Positions 58,277 through 64,000 of a stretch of 64,000 bases of DNA are shown here, piece by piece (position 1 is the stretch's first letter; every line of letters begins with the position of its first letter). Under the pieces are notes generated by a model. It saw only the letters and a program-made list of their open reading frames with translations, did no database searches and was not told where the DNA came from. Position numbers and translations under genes: made by a program. The DNA is from Siphonodentalium dalli (Eukaryota > Mollusca > Scaphopoda > Gadilida > Siphonodentaliidae): assembly GCA_032622095.1 (NCBI GenBank), contig CP136061.1:121780754-121844753 (forward strand), given 5' to 3'.

Positions 58277-58477
58277 TCATTGATCTGGATGCCTTACAAC
58301 AACCACTGGGATCCTAGAATGATGCACAACGTAATCACTGACACTTCCCATAACGGTACGCCGGATCTTGCCTTGACCACGTGTCCCCATGATGATCATG
58401 CTGCCTTTCTTCTGGTCAGATGCTGCTACAATGGCCTCGCCTGGTTTACCTGGTAATGCTGATATGAGGTAGGCGAC
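58277..58477 (-). CDS. universal stress protein, last coding exon
   Basis: This exon gives 66 residues and TGA, opening at a good acceptor (TTTAATTTTCCAG) in phase 0. It starts VAYLISALPGKPGEAIVAAS, the third beta strand plus the GKPGEAIV helix start of UspA-type domains. It then carries the ATP-binding signature G-x2-G-x9-G-S within GTRGQGKIRRTVMGS (G113, G116, G126, S127 of the visible protein), followed by SDYVVHH and the final strand IPVVVVRHP. These are the most conserved parts of ATP-binding universal stress proteins, cytosolic dimers linked to stress responses. An intact motif argues for a functional gene. Confidence 0.92.
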   Translation of the reverse strand, partial: VAYLISALPGKPGEAIVAASDQKKGSMIIMGTRGQGKIRRTVMGSVSDYVVHHSRIPVVVVRHPDQ

Positions 58478-59527
58478 CTGGAAAATTAAACACCATGCCA
58501 TATAGACTTGCATATAATAAAGTATGTAATGAACAGATTCATTGTCACCCAGTTGTGTGTTCATATTACATTCAGAAATGTGAATGCACAGGCGATCGGG
58601 GCATGCGTGGATATGGCGATATATAGTGTTGTAAAGAAAGGAAGGTATTGGGTACCTTTGAAGAACGGTGCCCCGGGTTTCGACGATGTCAATTGATACA
58701 CGGTGAGCACTGTCCTCCAGACACACACCATTGTACAGGACATGTTGATTAACTGTGAAGCAGTTTCAGGCCAATTAGAGAAAGTAACAACATTGTGAAA
58801 AGTGTGAGAATTATGAGAAATTATTTGAAACGGTCTATAGAGAATATGTATGATTGGAGTGTCTCGAAAAGACGGAAATCAGGTTATCGCGTTAGCATGG
58901 GACACAACAAAAGCATTTCAGTGGCTGAGACAATCGTTATGTTCATATTGTGTATTTTGGTATATTGTGTATATAGGGTCGATATGTCCATTTCAAACCT
59001 GGACGCAATTCGGTTGTTGTAAGTTTTTGAAATTCGTGGTAACTTTGTTAAGAATATTAGTTCAACTATACAATGAGGTCCCTCTGTCTGTGGACGAGGA
59101 ACCACAATGGCTGCGGACACACGTACCACATTAGCGATGGCATAGTAGGTGTGACCATTTATTATGGTGGAGTTTGGTGACAATTGTGTGACAATAATTA
59201 TGTGGCATAGCAAGCCATGTTGCCCGTTGAGTTTCCACACAATGAGTTGATTGAACCAATTAACCCATTGCGTTTCACAAAGGTTGATCTCTGATCATTA
59301 CGTTTTGCTACATTGTATTCTCTACGATATATATAATTGCTCGATCGATCGTCCAGAATTGTGTTTAACCGTGGCAATCCCCCATTCGCTGACATATCAT
59401 GCACGTATAGTATTTTATTGATATGCTCTCACTACTTATATTAATTTCATGCGTATTAAGACAGTTCCCCAATTGCGTTTTTAATTTTGCGACGTTTAGT
59501 TCTACGCATAATTCCGCTAACATTATC

Positions 59528-59617
59528 ATGTGGGCCGATGAAGATGTGTCGGAACTGTTGGGGGAAATGCAGCTGAAAGAAAGTATCTGGAATAAACAAA
59601 ACGAACTAGAGGTGTGA
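59528..59617 (+). pseudogene. short gene fragment, weakly Myb/SANT-like, cut by a repeat
   Basis: The frame reads MWADEDVSELLGEMQLKESI then W before it runs into 'AACGAACTAGAGGTGTGACT', the start of a dispersed repeat also seen at 25602. A leading Trp, an acidic start and a Trp after about 20 residues recall the Myb/SANT-like domains of transposon accessory proteins, but 29 residues are too few to be sure. Confidence 0.2.
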
Positions 59618-60190
59618 CTGTCCCAAATGGGACTACGGATACCCCCCTGTTTTTAAAATACTAAGATGTTTCACATGTCAGTAAACATTTAGTTAAAATA
59701 ATAAAATAACAGTTCCCAATGCAGGTGTACAACCACAACCCTAATCTTAAACCTATTGACCGAAAAATGTAGGAATAAAAGCTTGGACAAAATTATGTAT
59801 GTTGCGAAAACATTTCTAAGTCGAAAAAGGGGAATAACTCCACCAAAAAATGTCGGACAGACGTCATAATCGCAGGTGCACAGGTTCCCATGGTACTAAA
59901 TATCAGTGCCAAGATAAAAAAAAACATTGACCGAAAAATGTAGGAATAAAAGCTCGGACAAAATTATGCATGTTGCAAAAAAGTTTCTAAGTTGAAAAAG
60001 GGTGGATAACTCAAAAAATAAAGTCCGACAGACGTCATAATCGCAGGTGCACAGGTTCCCATGGTGGTTGATGTCTGTGCCAAAAACTCCGGACAAATTT
60101 GTGTCCACGGACGACGGACGGACGACGAACGGACGACGGACAAGCTGACTCCAGTATACCCCCCTAACTTCGTTGCGGGGGGTATAACAA
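59618..60190 (+). repeat. dispersed repeats with GACGG tail and TTC-loop hairpin
   Basis: 'GAGGTGTGACTGTCCC' and 'CCTATTGACCGAAAAATGTA' match 25602-25860. Two tandem copies of the AAAGCTCGGACAAAATTATG repeat follow (about 59775 and 59947). The end is a GACGG run and a hairpin TATACCCCCCTAAC, loop TTC, GTTGCGGGGGGTATA at 60155-60186. Confidence 0.75.
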
Positions 60191-60707
60191 TATACACAAG
60201 GTCCAAACAAGAAAAAGGCTGATCATAACGAAGTTTGGAAGACTCATTGTGCGAATATGCAGCGGGCGACATGGCTAGCTATGGCATATTAATTGTGACG
60301 ACCAATTGTCACCAAACTCCACCATAATAAATTGTCACACCTACTATGCCATCGCTACTGTGGTACGTGTGTCCGCAGCCAATAGCCAGACGTTCTCGAA
60401 TATGAATATTGGCTATCTATTTCTATAAATTAATTGTAGCTGATCGTCGGTTGCTAACAGCGACGTAAGTATAAATCGCATAATTGAGAACTCTTATCAC
60501 CGCTATTGGTCAAAGTAAACATAAACGTATGACATGTAGATTTTGTGGGCGCCGACAAAAATTCAAAACCTGACAAAACTGCTTCCATTTTTAAATATCG
60601 ATATACGACCACCAAAAAAAATCTAATTGTTAACAACTACATACACGAACAACTGAAATTGACTCAAAATGTCAACACAATTCTACTCGGGTGAAACAAA
60701 TACGTAC

Positions 60708-60814
60708 CCCTTTAGCTCGAAGTTGCTCTCCGAAATTATTTAATAGTATATCAGTTTTGTCTTGTTGCTTTTTTACTTCTGCACATATTTGATCCACATT
60801 AGCGGCTGCTCCAG
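60708..60814 (-). CDS. universal stress protein, middle coding exon
   Basis: 107 bases between acceptor TATATTTTTTCAG and donor GTACGT. It enters in phase 1 and leaves in phase 0. It gives (A)GAAANVDQICAEVKKQQD then KTDILLNNFGEQLRAKG. The alternating charged/hydrophobic pattern fits the second helix of the fold, which precedes the beta strand opening the next exon. Joining to the last exon reads LRAKG-VAYLIS without frame loss. The exon is too short and generic to be named alone; the call rests on its position and phase. Confidence 0.8.
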
Positions 60815-63101
60815 CTGAAAAAATATATATTAAAGTGTCAGTAAATTGAAGAGGATTGTTTGGCCAGTTGGTTAGTTGCCTGGCTGTACCGTCGTTTCAG
60901 CAATTGCCACATTGTTAGTTATATTTTGTGGAGGAATTGCAACATATACATGGTTCATTTCATCATGAAACTACACGACTACAATCAGAAGCAACGGATA
61001 AACAGCGACAAAGTTATCGAGGTCAGGTGACCATTCCTTTGCGTGGAACACAAATCCACGCTAATCGAAGCAGTTTTCCCAAAGGTAGTCGGCTTGCGCA
61101 TGACGGTCGGATGAGTTCATGGATTCCTTCTGGGGGAACATGTATCTTTCATGAGTTTGGGACTACACACATGGTTATAAGATACACGGATATCCAGGTT
61201 GGTGGACATAATCGTTGGTAGACATTTTCGGAATTCAATGTCATGTCAATGTCACATTTACCATTGTTGGCAGACAGCATATAGAGCATAATGATAACAT
61301 GAAATGACTAATATTACAAGAGGGATCGGGGCACAAGTTTTTTAAATTGTTAAAACTTGTGCCCCGATCCCTCTTGTAATATTATATTACAATAAAATAT
61401 GTTTAAACAAAAATGACTACGCCAGCAGAACAGTCTTCTAAAATACTTTAAATGAAATGACTATGCCAAGGAAAACACTAACATATTTTTGTTCATGCCC
61501 CTCCATCTGCTCGTGTATGCTTCTCTTTGTGGCAAAGGGGGTTATAGCGTCACAACAATGCATCTCCCGATTACCAAAGCGGCTTCGTACATTCAACTTC
61601 CGAATGCCGTCCACGGAGGACATTATAATAAACACGATTGACTTGGATGGATCTGTACCATTTTATATTATGAAAGACAGTGTCAACGACACTATAAAAC
61701 TTTACAGCGAAATATTGCAGTTTTATATCATCGTGAAAAGGAGAAGACGTGTGATATAGTAAAGTTTCTGGTGAACGCTTAACGTAATTTATAGTAGAAC
61801 GGTTCAAGGCGATCTGGCCATGGAGTTCGTGTGCTGTGTCAAAGGAATGAATGTCGAAAAGTAGGAAGTAAACCGGTACCTTGACATGTGTGTTGATGGA
61901 TAAATTGGTTTTAAAAAATAATTTCTAAATTATTATATATGTCAGAAAACAACATATAAGATAATCCTGTTATAGTTTGTTCTCTTTATACCAACTATGA
62001 ATGTGCTTTGGTTCTTGAGATAATGTTAGCGCAACTTACAAAATCTTCGCCAGGGTTATTTTCGTTCATCGATTTCCGTCCGATGTTACATCAATACATT
62101 CCGATTACCGAAGTTATTATACGGGTCGAATTTGTGGTTGCATGGATCTATAGTCTAACATTCTCTCAATAATCAAAGCACGTTCAGCGTTGGTACAAAG
62201 AGAACAAAACGTAACAGGATTATCGTATTGTCTTTACGTTGTATATGCTAATTCATTATTTGCATATTGGGCTTTCATCTTTGTTAGCAATTTTAATCCC
62301 TGTGTATATATGCTTGGTTTATTTCAATCTAAATGTGATTGCACCAAATTCTCAATCCTGATTAATTCCGCGCGATCGCGTGAGATCGTAAGCTCGAATC
62401 GATCTTCTGTAATCCCCACCGACACGAGATCACTTGACGGAAATTGCCTTATTGTTCTAAAGGGCAATTTTAATCAAACCAAAATGGCTTTCAAAACTGT
62501 CGTACCTCCTTCTCGGACCACATACAAACAGTTTATAATTTTACAAAAACGTTGCGACATGAAGTGGCGGTGTGTCTATCCCTCCCCAACTTTGTCAAAT
62601 GTTAAATATTCGAAATTTCAGATCTATCTAAATAGGTCGAGATTTTAAGATAGTTAAATTGTTAAATGTTAAATCAACATGTAGTGTAAAATATGTTGTT
62701 TTCAGACCTAGATTTGAATATTTCCACACTGTCAGTAAACTTTTGGACTGAATTGCCATCAGTTGCAAATATTCGAACCATAAAGGGAGATTGTTATTTG
62801 GATTTCGTTTGTCTAGTTATAAAGATTAAGGAGCCATTTGAAATATTATATGACAATAGGGGAGGTCCAATTGAACTTTTCCAGAGGCGCATGATAATTT
62901 AGGTCTGATCCAAGAAGGTTGCAGTTTTATATAGCGACGCCAACTAAGATATTCTCTAAAGATACGTCTATGTGTGTAATTTGCCAACAAAGCTCTGGTT
63001 TCACAATGTCAATGCTTGAAAAAACGCAATTCTAAGTTAATGGAAACATCACTCGAGCTTACTCGATGTTTACGAATAAGCTTTTAACTGATTAGGAATA
63101 C
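60815..63101 (-). other. intron of the stress-protein gene (2287 bp)
   Basis: Donor GTATTC at 63101 and CAG acceptor at 60815, phase 1. It contains the long perfect hairpin at 61309-61384. Plus-strand frames at 61457-61759 and 62190-62648 show no domain pattern. Confidence 0.7.
61309..61384. repeat. perfect 33-bp-arm hairpin in intron
   Basis: Arms 'TAATATTACAAGAGGGATCG' plus 'GGGCACAAGTTTT' and their exact complement are separated by only about 10 bases (TTAAATTGTT). Such a perfect long hairpin in an intron is unusual. Confidence 0.92.
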
Positions 63102-63241
63102 CATACACAATTACGCAGTGCCATTGCGCTGGATTTGACATGTGAAAATTTCGCGCCATAAATTTAAGTACACGGCCGGACGGCTCTATAGTCAGAAGCA
63201 TCAATAACTTCTTGTGTAGCTTATTTGCAATGACTTCGGCT
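63102..63241 (-). CDS. universal stress protein, N-terminal exon (partial gene)
   Basis: Translates as AEVIANKLHKKLLMLLTIEP then SGRVLKFMARNFHMSN and ends HCVIVY. This fits strand 1 (KKLLMLLTIEPSG), helix 1 (GRVLKFMARNFH) and strand 2 (CVIVY) of a universal stress protein. The usual Asp of the strand-1 V-D-x-S motif is Glu here (IEPSG), a conservative change at a nucleotide-contacting site. The exon ends TAT G before GTATTC, and the phase matches the next exon (G + CT gives Ala). A weak acceptor TTTTTATTATAG lies at its 5' border, so a further 5' exon is likely. Alternatively translation starts at the in-frame ATG at 63199-63201. The visible protein is 148 residues; the family is usually 140-160. 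Confidence 0.75.
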
Positions 63242-63261
63242 CTATAATAAAAACCAAACAA

Positions 63262-63339
63262 TAGGTCTCGTTTTCGGTGGCTTACCGCCGGTGGCTACCG
63301 CCAATTGGTGTGCATCAGTATCGGTAGACTATTAATTAA
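63262..63339. other. spacer upstream of the visible first exon
   Basis: No start exon was recognised. 'GTGGCTTACCGCCGGTGGC' is a short G+C-rich patch. Confidence 0.35.
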
Positions 63340-63995
63340 TAGGTAAAATCGAAAAATGATTAATTAAGGGCCATAACTCCATCAAATTTTATCGGGCCAG
63401 GCTGGTTTTCGAACTCGTCCGAAATATTCTTGGCAAGTATGTCTATTCCAAATTTTAAACAAATCGGAGGACGTTTGTTGAAGTTATCGCGCTAACGAGC
63501 TGAAAATTCGTGAAAAATGACTAATTAAGGGCCATAACTCTATCAAATTTTATCGGACGAGGCCGGTTTTCGAACTCATCCGAGATATTCTTGGAAGACA
63601 CCTATATACCAAATTACAATCAAATCGGATAACGTTTGTTGAAGTTAACGAGCTGAAAATTCGTGAAAAATGACTAATTAAGAGCCATAACTCTATCAAA
63701 TTTTATCGGACCAGGCCGGTTTTCGAACTCATCCGAGATATTCTTGGGAGACACCTATATACCAAATTTCAATCAAATCGGATAACGTTTGTTGAAGTTA
63801 TCGTGCTAATGTCTGCAGCTTACGTGTATGGATATGTACTCACACACCAATTTTTGTTTTAATCCGTCAATAAACGGTTGAGTTATAAGCAAAGCACGTC
63901 GCCCGCCCGCCCGTCCGTCCGCCGCCCGCCCGCCCACCGTCCCCCATCAAACTATAAGTCGAGTTTTGGAGAAAAAAAACTCGACTAAAAACGTT
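63340..63995 (+). repeat. three ~155-bp tandem repeats with GCCC-rich tail and hairpin
   Basis: Units start near 63352, 63513 and 63666 with 'AAAATGACTAATTAAGGGCC', then 'CAAATTTTATCGGACCAGGC', 'TTTTCGAACTCATCCGAGAT', 'ATATACCAAATTTCAATC' and 'AACGTTTGTTGAAGTTATCG'. The array ends with CCCGCCCGTCCGTCCGCC and a hairpin AGTCGAGTTTT/AAAACTCGACT at 63957-63987. Tail design matches the other GACGG-tailed families. Confidence 0.85.
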
Positions 63996-64000
63996 ATTAC

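Larger units (their letters stand above)
59109..60382. mobile_element. inverted repeat pair with ~120-bp arms inside the intron
   Basis: 'GGCTGCGGACACACGTACCA', 'GCGATGGCATAGTAGGTGTG' and 'TTATTATGGTGGAGTTTGGT' at 59109-59185 recur as reverse complement at 60300-60382. Arm outer ends align at GGCTGCGGACACACG. The ~1.03 kb between holds other repeats. It could be an old TIR transposon or two copies of one repeat in opposite orientation; no target duplication is evident. Confidence 0.6.
58478..60707 (-). other. intron of the stress-protein gene (2230 bp)
   Basis: GTACGT donor at 60707 and CAG acceptor at 58478, phase 0. It holds an inverted repeat pair (59109-59228 and 60262-60382), a possible gene fragment (59528-59617), and GACGG-tailed repeats (59610-60190). 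Confidence 0.8.

Noticed and set aside
58478-58726. Extension of the stress-protein frame upstream of the acceptor (149-codon reading)
   Set aside because: The upstream part shows no family similarity and lies beyond a good CAG acceptor; the exon at 60708-60814 joins in phase instead.
59964-60272. Minus-strand frame with RPWTQICPEF, also present at 30509-30697
   Set aside because: It comes from the tail of the dispersed AAAGCTCGGACAAAATTATG repeat and its GACGG run; no gene.
61457-61759. 100-codon plus-strand frame with hydrophobic start
   Set aside because: Resembles a signal sequence by chance only; no family, and it overlaps an equally long minus-strand frame.
62190-62648. 152-codon plus-strand frame inside the stress-protein intron
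   Set aside because: No domain, unlikely composition, and no splice or start context; probably a chance frame in an intron.

Overview
The window looks like nuclear DNA of a marine invertebrate animal. It is gene-poor, rich in A+T, made mostly of dispersed and tandem repeats, and carries spliced introns with GT/AG borders. One gene encodes a universal stress protein; such genes are common in molluscs, annelids, cnidarians and amphioxus but absent from vertebrates and insects. Together with the repeat style (arrays built on 'CCAAGATGGC', and repeat tails rich in GACGG followed by a hairpin), this makes a lophotrochozoan, possibly a mollusc, the best guess. No sequence here proves the species.

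Only two genes are convincing, both on the minus strand. At 19261-21198 a single open frame encodes a 645-residue protein with eight C2H2 zinc fingers. At 58277-63241 three exons join in phase into a universal stress protein with an intact ATP-binding motif; its first coding exon is probably outside the window or not recognised. Two short frames (41850-42036 and 59528-59617) may be exon or transposon-gene fragments, and 51492-51938 resembles a decayed Tc1-like transposase.

The rest is repeat landscape. 0.28-2.1 kb: a degenerate minisatellite and a CCAAGATGGC array. 2.96-3.46 kb: a MITE bounded by TTAA. 3.7-8.4 kb: a GATTTGACC array, then a ~122-bp satellite with recent block duplications and an NRF-1-like palindrome in almost every monomer. 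9.2-12.9 kb: hairpin elements and poly-C/G elements. 13.3-15.8 kb: a foldback transposon with a 9-bp target duplication. 22-32 kb: CCAAGATGGC arrays, GACGG-tailed repeats, a 2.0-kb DNA transposon with an iterated 15-bp subterminal motif, and another degenerate array. 32.7-42.7 kb: a TTAA MITE, another CCAAGATGGC array, a hAT-type element with a perfect 8-bp target duplication, and a TTAA MITE.

42.8-50.1 kb is a 7.27-kb composite element with ~689-bp terminal inverted repeats. It is inserted into an older repeat whose uninterrupted relative lies at 11.4 kb, and it carries three tandem copies of a Tc1/mariner-type MITE. 52.2-53.4 kb is a second foldback element. 54.5-57.5 kb holds hairpins and a single minus-strand copy of the satellite element. 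The introns of the stress-protein gene carry an inverted repeat pair, GACGG-tailed repeats and a perfect long hairpin. The window ends in a three-copy tandem repeat.

No rRNA, tRNA or CRISPR was recognised. No intact transposase or reverse transcriptase was seen, so the mobile elements listed appear non-autonomous or decayed.
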